Source of the DNA: Arthrobacter sp. 31Y
GTDB lineage: Bacteria; Actinomycetota; Actinomycetes; Actinomycetales; Micrococcaceae
DNA: 64,000 nucleotides
Assembly: GCF_000526335.1 (NCBI RefSeq)
Contig: NZ_JAFW01000001.1
Span: 1,922,001 to 1,986,000, forward strand
Direction: 5' to 3'
Part shown: piece after piece, positions 1-7,867 of the stretch
Layout: each line of letters begins with the position of its first letter
Numbering within the stretch: the first letter of the stretch is position 1
The notes under the pieces: model-generated
What the model was told of the DNA's origin: nothing
What the model saw: only the letters and a program-made list of their open reading frames with translations
Database searches by the model: none
Program-made: the position numbers and the translations under genes

Positions 1-355
1 CCACCAGATGGACCTCGGCCGGAAGCCGGGAAACCGCTGCAAGGTCCCGCAAGGACCGCCCGGAGATGATGGCCGTGTGCGTGTTGGGCAAGGCTGCGAG
101 CGCACGGAGCGCCACAGCCGCACTGTCCAGCGGCAACGTTTCGGTGGACACGCCCTCAGCGGAGCAGAGCGTCCCCCCGTAGTTGCACGCCACCAGCAGG
201 CCGGGGACGCGCGCGAGCTCCCTGAGTTCCGCAAACAGCTGCGGCGTGATTCCGCTCTCCGCGTCAGATTGGAGAACGGTGCGAAGGAGGCCAAGCGGGA
301 GAGACTTCATGAGCAGCGCCGAGTCGGCTACTGCTTGGTTCAGGTGCGTGGGCAT
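1..355 (-). CDS. Trehalose-phosphatase-like HAD protein, N-terminal part (gene runs off the left edge)
   Basis: The minus-strand frame opens with ATG at 355 and stays open to the window edge (118 residues). It looks like the start of an OtsB-type HAD phosphatase, which would remove phosphate from trehalose-6-phosphate. Residues about 53-63 read LLVACNYGGTL, where the family has a DxDGTL nucleophile motif, and residues about 97-103 read HTAIISG, matching the family's segment before SGR and the following leucine. Both catalytic aspartates of motif I are missing (N and G instead), so the HAD domain may be inactive, or a further catalytic domain may follow outside the window; some actinobacterial OtsB-like proteins carry extra domains. 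The family call rests on motif order only. Confidence 0.6.
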   Translation of the reverse strand, partial: MPTHLNQAVADSALLMKSLPLGLLRTVLQSDAESGITPQLFAELRELARVPGLLVACNYGGTLCSAEGVSTETLPLDSAAVALRALAALPNTHTAIISGRSLRDLAAVSRLPAEVHLV

Positions 356-510
356 GGCGAATCCTTCCGGGGCGGATAGCTACAGTCTCCGCCCGTCCGG
401 TTTCGCTTGGCTACCTAGTAGATTGCAAATGCGTAAAGCTTTTCCTTGGATTTATGCGAGAAGGTCCCGCACTCCCTGCCCACGACGGGAGGCGGGACCT
501 GACTCTGCAA

Positions 511-1872
511 TCAGGCTGCGAACGTGTCCGCGATGTCTAGAACCTCGTCCAGAATGGCCAGGCCCTCCCGGGCATCCTCACCACTTATGTTGCACGGCGG
601 AACCACATGGATGCGGTTGAAGTTCGCAAAGGGGATGAGCCCGCGCGACTTGCACGCCGCCACCAGCTGGTTCATTTCAGGGCTGGATGAACCGTACGGA
701 GCCAGCGGTTCGCGGGTGGCGCGGTCCTTGACCAGTTCGATGGCCCAGAGAACACCCCGGCCCCGCACTTCGCCCACAGAGCGGTGGCGCTCGGCGAATC
801 CGGCGAGTGCCGGGCCGATCACGTTGGTACCGAGGCTTGCAGCATGCTGCACAATGCCTTCACGTTCCATGGCGTTAATGGTGGCGACGGCGGCAGCGGT
901 AGCTAGCGGGTGGCCGGAGTAGGTCAGCCCGCCGGGATAGGCGCGTGTACCAAAAGTGGCCGCGATTTCCGGGCTGATGGCTACGCCCCCCAGCGGTACG
1001 TAGCCGGAGTTCACCCCCTTCGCGAAGGTGATCAGGTCCGGGACAACATCAAAGTGCTCCACGGCGAACCACTTGCCAGTGCGCCCGAAGCCGGCCATGA
1101 CCTCGTCTGCGATGAAGACGATGCCGTGTTTGGTGCACAGATCCCGCACTCCCTTCATGTAGTCAACCGGAGGAACGTAGATTCCGGCCGTTCCGGGGAT
1201 GCTCTCCAGCATGATCGCGGCGATGCTGGATGGGCCTTCAAACTCGATGAGCTGTTCCAGGTGTTCCAAGGCCCGCTGGGCTTCTTCTGCCTCGGTGGTG
1301 GAGTGGAACGCCGTGCGGTAGAGGTATGGCGGGAAGAAGTGGATGGTGCCCGTGGATGCGTTGTCACTGGCCCACCTCCTTGGGTCGCCGGTGATGTTGA
1401 CTGCCAGGTGCGTTCCGCCATGGTAAGAGCGGTAGGCGGAAAGGACCTTGTGGCGGCCCGTGTGGAGCCTGGCCATCCGGACGGCGTGTTCGTTGGCATC
1501 CGCGCCACCGTTGGTGAAGAAGATCCGGTCCAGCTCCCCCGGGGTCCGCTCGGCGATCAACCGTGCGGCCTCCGATCGGGCATCGTTGACATAGCTGGGA
1601 GCAATAGTGCACAGCTTGGCTGCCTGCGCGGCGATGGCTGCCACAACGGCGGGGTGCTGGTGTCCGATGTTGGTGTTGACCAGCTGGGAAGAGAAGTCCA
1701 GGTACTTGTTGCCCTCACCGTCCCAGACGTGTGAGCCCTCAGCTGCGCTGATGACCATGGGATCCAGCGTGTCCTGCGCGGACCAGGAGTGGAAGACGTG
1801 TTTGCGGTCCAACTCGTAGGCGCGGAGGGCTGCGTCGCGGTCAGTCTGCGGTGGTTCAAGGATGGCGGTCAT
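511..1872 (-). CDS. Class III pyridoxal-phosphate aminotransferase (omega-amino acid type)
   Basis: A 453-residue fold-type I aminotransferase. It would move an amino group from an omega-amino acid such as beta-alanine to pyruvate or a similar acceptor. The PLP aspartate lies in FIADEVMAGFGRTG (about residues 253-266) and the Schiff-base lysine is probably K285 in ITFAKGVNSG; the NGGADANEHAVRMAR segment at about 121-135 is the usual cofactor phosphate region. Full length for the family. It sits 47 bp downstream of a semialdehyde dehydrogenase gene on the same strand, so the aminotransferase product would be that enzyme's substrate. Substrate identity cannot be read from the sequence; beta-alanine or beta-aminoisobutyrate is an inference from the neighbour. 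Confidence 0.85.
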   Translation of the reverse strand: MTAILEPPQTDRDAALRAYELDRKHVFHSWSAQDTLDPMVISAAEGSHVWDGEGNKYLDFSSQLVNTNIGHQHPAVVAAIAAQAAKLCTIAPSYVNDARSEAARLIAERTPGELDRIFFTNGGADANEHAVRMARLHTGRHKVLSAYRSYHGGTHLAVNITGDPRRWASDNASTGTIHFFPPYLYRTAFHSTTEAEEAQRALEHLEQLIEFEGPSSIAAIMLESIPGTAGIYVPPVDYMKGVRDLCTKHGIVFIADEVMAGFGRTGKWFAVEHFDVVPDLITFAKGVNSGYVPLGGVAISPEIAATFGTRAYPGGLTYSGHPLATAAAVATINAMEREGIVQHAASLGTNVIGPALAGFAERHRSVGEVRGRGVLWAIELVKDRATREPLAPYGSSSPEMNQLVAACKSRGLIPFANFNRIHVVPPCNISGEDAREGLAILDEVLDIADTFAA

Positions 1873-1919
1873 GGTGGTTGTCCTGACGTTCGTGGGCGCT
1901 GCGGATTTTGGGGGAACGC

Positions 1920-3407
1920 TTAGGAGTTCTGCGGGAAGCCGAGGTTGATCCCACCGTGGCTGGGATCCAGCCAGCGGGTGGTGACAGCCTTGCCCCGGGT
2001 GAAGAAACCGACACCCTCAGAGCCGTGGGCGTGGGTATCGCCGAACAGGGAGTTCTTCCATCCGCCGAACGAGTAGTACGCCATGGGCACCGGGACGGGG
2101 ACGTTGATGCCCACCATTCCCACCTCAACCTCGTTCTCGAAGCGGCGGGCCGCACCGCCGTCGTTCGTGAAAATTGCGGTGCCGTTGCCGTACGGGTTGG
2201 CGTTGATGGTGGCCAGGGCGTCGTCGTAGCTGTCCACCCGGACCACCGAGAGCACGGGTCCGAAGATCTCGTCCTGGTAGATGGACATATTCGTGGTGAC
2301 GTGATCGAACAGGGTGGGGCCTACGAAGAAGCCGTCGCCTTCAGCGTCGGGAACAACGCCGCGACCGTCGACGACGAGCGTGGCACCTGCCGCTTCACCG
2401 GCGTCGACGTATCCCGCTACCTTGTCCCTGTGCTGGGACGTCACCAAGGGGCCCATATCGCAACCACGCAGTCCGTCGCCGGTGCGCAGCGAGCGGGCGC
2501 GATCCGCGATCTTATCCACCAAAACATCGGCGATGTCACCGACGGCCAGGAGCGCTGAGACAGCCATGCACCTTTCACCAGCGGAACCGAACCCTGCGTT
2601 AATGGCGGCGTCGGCAGCGAGGTCAAGATCGGCGTCGGGCAGGACAATCATGTGGTTCTTGGCGCCGCCAAGCGCCTGGACCCGCTTGCCGTGGGCGGTA
2701 GCGGTCTCGTAGACGTACTTGGCGATCGGGGTGGAGCCCACGAAGGAAACGGCTTTGACATCCGGGTGCGTCAGCAGGGTATCCACCGCTACTTTGTCGC
2801 CGTGAAGGACGTTGAAGACGCCGTCGGGGAGGCCGGCTTCCTTCCAGAGCTCGGCCACCCAGTTGACGGCCGTGGGGTCCTTCTCGCTGGGCTTGATGAT
2901 GACGGTGTTGCCGGCCGCGATCGCGATGGGGAAGAACCACATGGGGACCATTGCCGGAAAGTTGAACGGGCTGATGATTGCCACGGGACCAAGTGCTTGC
3001 CGGATGGAGTGGATGTCCACTTTGGTGGAGGCGTTTTCGGTGTAGCTGCCCTTGAGCAGGTGCGGAATACCGCAGGCGAACTCCACCACTTCCTGGCCTC
3101 GGCTCACTTCGCCCAGAGCGTCGTCCAGGACCTTGCCGTGCTCGGAGGTGATGATCGCGGCGAGCTCGTCCTTGCGGGAGTTGAGGAGCTCACGGAAAGC
3201 GAAAAGGACCTGGGTTCGGCGGGCCAGGGAGGTATCGCGCCATGCCGGGAAGGCAGCTTTGGCGGCGGCGACGGCGTCGTTGCCCTCTTGGACGCTGGCC
3301 AGGGCAACCTGCCCGGTGACCTTTCCCGTGGCCGGGTTGGTGACGGGAGCGGTGCGGTCTCCGGCCGGGACGTAGCTGCCGTTGATCCAGTGCTCAATGG
3401 TGTTCAA
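1920..3407 (-). CDS. mmsA: CoA-acylating methylmalonate/malonate-semialdehyde dehydrogenase
   Basis: A 495-residue aldehyde dehydrogenase of the MmsA/IolA branch. These enzymes oxidise malonate or methylmalonate semialdehyde with NAD and CoA to acetyl- or propionyl-CoA plus CO2. The oxyanion asparagine is in SPFNFPAMVP (N149), and the catalytic cysteine is C280 in FGSAGERCMA, a motif typical of this branch. GGAKNHMIVLPDAD (about 247-260) is another branch marker. The start is TTG at 3407, preceded by AAGGAAA at good spacing. It is the first gene of a two-gene unit with the aminotransferase and is divergent from the PucR-type regulator. Confidence 0.92.
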   Translation of the reverse strand: MNTIEHWINGSYVPAGDRTAPVTNPATGKVTGQVALASVQEGNDAVAAAKAAFPAWRDTSLARRTQVLFAFRELLNSRKDELAAIITSEHGKVLDDALGEVSRGQEVVEFACGIPHLLKGSYTENASTKVDIHSIRQALGPVAIISPFNFPAMVPMWFFPIAIAAGNTVIIKPSEKDPTAVNWVAELWKEAGLPDGVFNVLHGDKVAVDTLLTHPDVKAVSFVGSTPIAKYVYETATAHGKRVQALGGAKNHMIVLPDADLDLAADAAINAGFGSAGERCMAVSALLAVGDIADVLVDKIADRARSLRTGDGLRGCDMGPLVTSQHRDKVAGYVDAGEAAGATLVVDGRGVVPDAEGDGFFVGPTLFDHVTTNMSIYQDEIFGPVLSVVRVDSYDDALATINANPYGNGTAIFTNDGGAARRFENEVEVGMVGINVPVPVPMAYYSFGGWKNSLFGDTHAHGSEGVGFFTRGKAVTTRWLDPSHGGINLGFPQNS

Positions 3408-3483
3408 GAGTTTTCCTTGGTGCGGGGTTGTTTGAAGGCTGGAATCAGTCTGTCCGCCGTCGAGCCTCCACAGTAGGGCCCAT

Positions 3484-3514
3484 GTGTAAAGGAATCCCGT
3501 GTGCGCCTTACACT
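3484..3514. promoter_or_regulatory. Inverted repeat overlapping the pucR-like promoter
   Basis: GTGTAAAGG at 3484-3492 and CCTTACAC at 3506-3513 form a near-perfect inverted repeat with a 13-nt spacer in the 113-bp gap between the dehydrogenase gene (minus) and the PucR-type gene (plus). A -10-like TACACT at 3509-3514 overlaps the right arm and ends 6 nt before the plus-strand ATG. A regulator bound here would cover that promoter. The operator role is inferred. Confidence 0.45.
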
Positions 3515-3520
3515 ATGTAA

Positions 3521-5161
3521 ATGCTGCCCACTGTGAGTGCCATCCTGGAGCTTCCTGTGCTGCGAGCCGCCGCACCCAGCGTGCTGGGCGGACTGAAGGG
3601 CTTGGACGCACCCGTTCGCTGGGTGCACGTCAGTGAAATTCTCGACGTCGGCGGCCTGCTGTCCGGCGGGGAATTGGTGCTGACTACGGGGCTGGAGCTG
3701 GAGAAGACCCCTGAAGAGTCGGCGTCGTTCATCCGCTCGTTGGAGAACGCTGGAGCGGCGGGACTGATCGTAGAACTCATCGGTCAGCGGCCCCGCAGCC
3801 GTAAGGCGCTGGAGAAAGCGGCCCGTTCCGCATCAATGCCAGTGATTGTGGTGGAGCAGCGGGTGCGCTTTGTTCAGGTCACGGAGATCGTCCACAGGAT
3901 GATCGTGGCCGAACAATTGGAGCGCGTGGAACGTGCCCGGGACGTCCATGAAGCGTTCACCGTGCTGAGTTTGGAAAGAGCCGACACCCAACGTGTGGTG
4001 GAGCAAGCTGCCACCATGATCGGCGCTTCAGTAGTGCTGGAAGACCTCTCGCACTTGGTTCTCGCCTACGCTGGGCAGCGCGTCTCCACCACCGATCTCC
4101 TGGAAGATTGGGAGCGTCGATCCCGGACTACGCCCTTCCCCGCTCACACCGCACGGTCCGGGCCGGAGCAGTGGCTCCAGGCGGCAGTGGGGGTTCGTCA
4201 ACAAGTGTGGGGCAGGTTGGTGGTGCCGATGCCGCCCGCGGCTTTGGACACTGATGAGGACATGGCCGTCATGGTTCTGGAACGGGCGGCCCAGACCTTG
4301 GCCATCAACCGGCTGGCGGATCGGGATCAACGCGAACTCAGCCACCACGCACAGGCCGGACTCCTGAACGCACTCCGCCAGCCCCGTGGCCTCAGCGAAG
4401 CGGAAGCACTGGCACGCGCGGGTTCCTTGGGGTTGAAGCGATCCTCCTACTATGTGCCGCTCGTTTTCAGGACCGCCCTCCCAGCCTGGGGTTCGCCCAT
4501 CCTTCCCGGTGACCCCTTCGCCGGGCAGCAGGACGAGCGCGAACTCCTGGAGAGGCTGGCCAAGGGATTGAAGTCCACCGCGGGTACGGCCTTGGCGGCA
4601 AGCATCCAGTCCGGATCAGTGGGGATGATCCTCTCCCTACCCGCCCGGCAGCAGGAGGAGCCGACGCTTCAAATCCTCGCCGAGGCTGCCGGCTCGGCGG
4701 AAGAAGCGGCACCCCCTGCCTGGATCATCGGGGTTGGCCGCATGAAGGCGACGCTTTTGGAGGCCGCAGCAGGCATAGATGAAGCAGCCCATGTGGCCGA
4801 AAGCGCTGCCACACTCCGGGATACGGGCAAGCCCTACTTTCGGGCTACGGACGTGCGCCTTCGCGGGCTGCTGGCACTCCTGCGCAAGGACCCCCGCGTT
4901 CAACAATTCGTGGAATCGGAGTTGTCCGCCGTCCTCCAAGCGGAGGCGGAAGGCAAAGGCGAGTACCTGGAACTGCTGGGACTCTACCTCGGATCCGGTG
5001 GCAACAAGGCCGCCATGGCACGCAGCGGATACCTGAGCCGGCCCACGCTATATGCCCGGCTCGCCAAACTGGAGGAACTACTAGGCGTGGACCTGGAGGA
5101 CGCCGAGTCGCGGACCTCACTGCATGTGGCGCTTCTGGCGCACCTCATCCGGGGACAGTGA
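3521..5161 (+). CDS. PucR family transcriptional regulator
   Basis: A 546-residue regulator. The N-terminal part (about 1-130, from LPTVSAILELPVLRA) matches the PucR sensor domain, the middle is GGDEF-like, and the C-terminus (about 480-540, with GGNKAAMARSGYLSRPTLYA) is the PucR helix-turn-helix. PucR proteins activate purine, pyrimidine or amino-acid catabolic genes in response to pathway intermediates. The first codons match the usual PucR start, and there is no Shine-Dalgarno sequence: a -10-like TACACT lies only 7 nt before ATG, suggesting a leaderless mRNA. It is divergent from the dehydrogenase and aminotransferase genes and is probably their regulator. Confidence 0.88.
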   Translation: MLPTVSAILELPVLRAAAPSVLGGLKGLDAPVRWVHVSEILDVGGLLSGGELVLTTGLELEKTPEESASFIRSLENAGAAGLIVELIGQRPRSRKALEKAARSASMPVIVVEQRVRFVQVTEIVHRMIVAEQLERVERARDVHEAFTVLSLERADTQRVVEQAATMIGASVVLEDLSHLVLAYAGQRVSTTDLLEDWERRSRTTPFPAHTARSGPEQWLQAAVGVRQQVWGRLVVPMPPAALDTDEDMAVMVLERAAQTLAINRLADRDQRELSHHAQAGLLNALRQPRGLSEAEALARAGSLGLKRSSYYVPLVFRTALPAWGSPILPGDPFAGQQDERELLERLAKGLKSTAGTALAASIQSGSVGMILSLPARQQEEPTLQILAEAAGSAEEAAPPAWIIGVGRMKATLLEAAAGIDEAAHVAESAATLRDTGKPYFRATDVRLRGLLALLRKDPRVQQFVESELSAVLQAEAEGKGEYLELLGLYLGSGGNKAAMARSGYLSRPTLYARLAKLEELLGVDLEDAESRTSLHVALLAHLIRGQ

Positions 5162-5197
5162 CGTCCGGGGGCAGTGACGTCCTGGGGCAGTGACGCC
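5151..5197. repeat. Three short tandem repeats spanning the pucR-like stop codon
   Basis: Three consecutive units of 17, 16 and 14 bp share GGGGCAGTGACG (the first has one extra A). The TGA of the upstream gene at 5159-5161 falls in the first unit, so units 2 and 3 repeat the stop region. This looks like local slippage duplication at a gene end. Confidence 0.7.
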
Positions 5198-5222
5198 GCG
5201 CCATTGGTGGCACCATGGACGG

Positions 5223-6140
5223 ATGGCCAAGCCCTTCACCCTGACGCAACTGCGGTACTTCGCCGTGGTGGCCGAACTCGAGAACATGACAGCTGCCGCT
5301 CAGCGGCTGATGGTGACGCAGTCTGCTTTGTCGGCTGCGATGGCACAGCTGGAAGCAAGCCTGGCTACACAGCTGTTCGTTCGCCACAAGTCCCGCGGAT
5401 TGCGGTTGACGCAGAGCGGCCGGCAATTCGCCCAGGACATTAAGTCCTTCCTGGAGCAGGCAGATTCGCTGTATGAGTCGGCGCGGGGACTTTCCACCAC
5501 GCTGGTAGGTGAGTTGAAAGTGGGTGTTTTTGCCCCCTTGGCGCCTTTCCGCCTTCCCGCCATCCTGCAGACCTTCGAAACCCGCCATCCCGGCGTCGAG
5601 GTTTCAATTCTGGAGGCGGACCTGGCCACGTTGCAGGACGCACTGATGGATGGCCGGTGCGATGTTGCCCTCACCTATGGGCTGGGTCTTGGCAAAGGGT
5701 TCGCATTCAAGGTGGTGGAGCGGGTTCCGCCGCACGTTCTGGTCCACCAGGGGCATCCGGCGGCGGAGCGCCCGGAACGCGAAATTTCCCTGAAAGAGCT
5801 CGACGGCGAGCCTTCCGTGGTGTTGGACCTCCCGCACAGCCGGGAGTACTACGAGCAGTTGTATGCCACAGCAGGGGTAGTCCAGAATGTCCGCCACCGA
5901 TTTGCCGGCTACGAAACGGTCCGCTCGTTTGTTGCCAAAGGTCACGGCTATGCCATCCTCAACCAGCGCCTGCACAGCGACGTGACCTACTCGGGCGGCA
6001 AGGTGGTGCCGTTGGCATTGACGGATGCGTTCCCCCCGATCGAGGTGATGCTGGTCAGGCCCGAGGGCGTCCAGGCCACCAAGCGCGTCCTCGCTTTCGA
6101 GGAGACCTGCCTGACCTTGTACGGAGCTGTACGCGACTAG
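5223..6140 (+). CDS. LysR family transcriptional regulator
   Basis: A 305-residue LysR protein. The N-terminal winged helix-turn-helix is plain in FTLTQLRYFAVVAELE and MTAAAQRLMVTQSALSAAM, followed by the linker and a substrate-binding domain from about residue 90. The ATG at 5223 is preferred over an upstream in-frame ATG at 5190 because the LysR fold normally begins a few residues before TLTQLRYF. It lies between the PucR gene and the transporter operon, all on the plus strand. LysR proteins usually control an adjacent operon, so the transporter-hydrolase-amidase genes downstream are the likely target. The effector is unknown. Confidence 0.9.
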   Translation: MAKPFTLTQLRYFAVVAELENMTAAAQRLMVTQSALSAAMAQLEASLATQLFVRHKSRGLRLTQSGRQFAQDIKSFLEQADSLYESARGLSTTLVGELKVGVFAPLAPFRLPAILQTFETRHPGVEVSILEADLATLQDALMDGRCDVALTYGLGLGKGFAFKVVERVPPHVLVHQGHPAAERPEREISLKELDGEPSVVLDLPHSREYYEQLYATAGVVQNVRHRFAGYETVRSFVAKGHGYAILNQRLHSDVTYSGGKVVPLALTDAFPPIEVMLVRPEGVQATKRVLAFEETCLTLYGAVRD

Positions 6141-6333
6141 GTTTCGTTTCACCTGCAATCAAATAAGTCGATCGCAGAATCAAAAACAATCAATTGGACA
6201 GATGTGACGTGGGTCACCGATGGTTGAACAAGTCCGGCATCGACATCAACGCGGAAGACCCCCAGGTCCCCGCCGCTGCAGGAAAGTCGCCTCGGCCGGA
6301 CCCCGGTTTGCCATCTTGATCAGAGGAGATTCG

Positions 6334-6483
6334 ATGGTGCAGAACAGCGTCGAAAATGTCCGCGCGGTTTCCCCGCATGGCCCCGCCCGCAACAACCAGG
6401 CAATAATCGCCCACATCATTTCCCACAGCCGAAACACTGAATCGGCAACAGGAAACCTGAGCAACCTAGCGTGGCAGTCATGA
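6334..6483 (+). CDS. Small 49-residue ORF translationally coupled to the transporter gene
   Basis: In the 340-bp gap after the LysR gene an ATG at 6334 is preceded by the strong ribosome-binding site AGAGGAG. The frame runs 49 codons and its TGA overlaps the transporter ATG as ATGA (6480-6483). The peptide (starting MVQNSVENVRAVSPHG) has no recognisable domain, signal or membrane segment. The transporter itself has no clear ribosome-binding site, so this ORF may serve mainly to deliver ribosomes to it. The 190 bp before it contain AT-rich AATCAA-like motifs and GTGAC-N4-GTCAC at about 6206-6219, possibly regulator sites. Confidence 0.45.
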   Translation: MVQNSVENVRAVSPHGPARNNQAIIAHIISHSRNTESATGNLSNLAWQS

Positions 6484-7823
6484 CCCTCAACAAGCTCGCC
6501 GAACACGAATCGGCCAAGGATCCGGCGGCCTCAAAGCCCTCAACCAGGGACAAGTCCACAACCATGCAGAAGCGTGTTCTGGCAGGCGGCAGCGTCGGTC
6601 AGTTCATCGAGTTCTACGACTTCACCCTCTACGGCCTCACAGCTGTGGTGTTCTCTCAACTCTTCTTCCCGGGCAGCAACCCGCTGACAGCCATGCTCGC
6701 CACGTTCGCAACCTTCGGCGTAGCTTTTGTGGTCCGACCCCTCGGCGGCCTGTTCTTCGGTGCACTGGGCGATCGGATCGGTCGGCGCCGCGTCCTCACC
6801 ATCACCCTCATAGCGATCGGCGGAGCCACTGCCCTCATGGGGCTGCTCCCCACCTACGCTCAAATCGGAGCTTGGGCACCGGGCCTCCTGGTGCTTTGCC
6901 GGCTTATCCAAGGATTCTCCGCGGGTGGCGAATCTGTTGGCGCCCCGTCCTTCGTGTTCGAACACGCACCCGTTAGCAAACGGGGCTTCTGGCTCAACAT
7001 CACCATCGCGGCAACAGCGCTGCCCTCGGTGGTGGCAGGCTCCATGATCCTGATCCTCAGCCAGTCCCTGCCCAACTCAGCATTCATGGAATGGGGATGG
7101 CGTCTTCCGTTCCTGCTGGCCCTCCCCCTTGCTTTGTTTGGAGTGTGGATTCGCAGCCGCACCGAAGAAAGCGATGTCTTCAAAAAGGCACAATCCGGTC
7201 AGACCAAGGAATTCAGCCCCATCCGCGAGGCCTTCCGCGAAAACAAGCTCCGCATGGTGCAGGTCATCTTCGTCATGGGCCTGACAGCCATGGGATTCTA
7301 TTTCCTCTCTGCCTACTTCGTTTCTTATGTGCAGACCACAGGAAAGCTCAGCCGCGAGCAGTCACTGATGGTCAACGCCGCGGCACTGGCGCTCTATGCC
7401 ATACTCCTGCCGATCGGAGGGCGACTCGGGGATCGTTTCGGCCGCAAGCCAATGTTGATTGCTGGTTCCGCCGCCTTGGCTTTGCTGTCCATACCGAGCT
7501 TCATGCTCGTCACCAGCGGCAGCCTGCCCCTGGCATTGCTCGGCCAGTCGATCTTTGTGGTGGCACTCTGCATCTACGGCGGCGGCTGCTACACGTTCTT
7601 CGTCGAAATCTTCACAACCAAAACACGTTTCACCTCGGCCGCGGTTAGTTACAACGGCGCCTATGCGATCTTCGGCGGCACCGCTCCACTGATCGGCACG
7701 GCTCTGGTAGGCGCTACCGGAGTACCGCATGCGCCGGGCCTGTACATGGCGGCAGCTGCCGCCGTCGTGCTTCTCCTGATCCTCTTCACCAAGGTGCCTG
7801 AGACCCGCGGCCGAATGGGCTGA
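6480..7823 (+). CDS. MFS transporter of the metabolite:H+ symporter (MHS) type
   Basis: A roughly 447-residue, 12-helix major facilitator. The loop motif GALGDRIGRRRVL after helix 2 and GGRLGDRFGRKPM in the second half are classic MFS signatures, and the opening SVGQFIEFYDFTLYG resembles MHS carriers for organic acids and zwitterions. It would import the substrate of the hydrolase and amidase downstream by proton symport. ATG at 6480 is chosen over a GTG at 6471 because it overlaps the stop of the preceding small ORF as ATGA. The first 30 residues are a hydrophilic cytoplasmic extension. Substrate is not identifiable. Confidence 0.88.
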   Translation: MTLNKLAEHESAKDPAASKPSTRDKSTTMQKRVLAGGSVGQFIEFYDFTLYGLTAVVFSQLFFPGSNPLTAMLATFATFGVAFVVRPLGGLFFGALGDRIGRRRVLTITLIAIGGATALMGLLPTYAQIGAWAPGLLVLCRLIQGFSAGGESVGAPSFVFEHAPVSKRGFWLNITIAATALPSVVAGSMILILSQSLPNSAFMEWGWRLPFLLALPLALFGVWIRSRTEESDVFKKAQSGQTKEFSPIREAFRENKLRMVQVIFVMGLTAMGFYFLSAYFVSYVQTTGKLSREQSLMVNAAALALYAILLPIGGRLGDRFGRKPMLIAGSAALALLSIPSFMLVTSGSLPLALLGQSIFVVALCIYGGGCYTFFVEIFTTKTRFTSAAVSYNGAYAIFGGTAPLIGTALVGATGVPHAPGLYMAAAAAVVLLLILFTKVPETRGRMG

Positions 7824-7867
7824 CGCAAACCGCACCCACCGCATTCCACAGCACACTAAGGACCTCC

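Noticed and set aside
1920..3476. Long plus-strand frames opposite the semialdehyde dehydrogenase gene
   Set aside because: They are shadows due to high GC content; the minus-strand product matches its family over full length.
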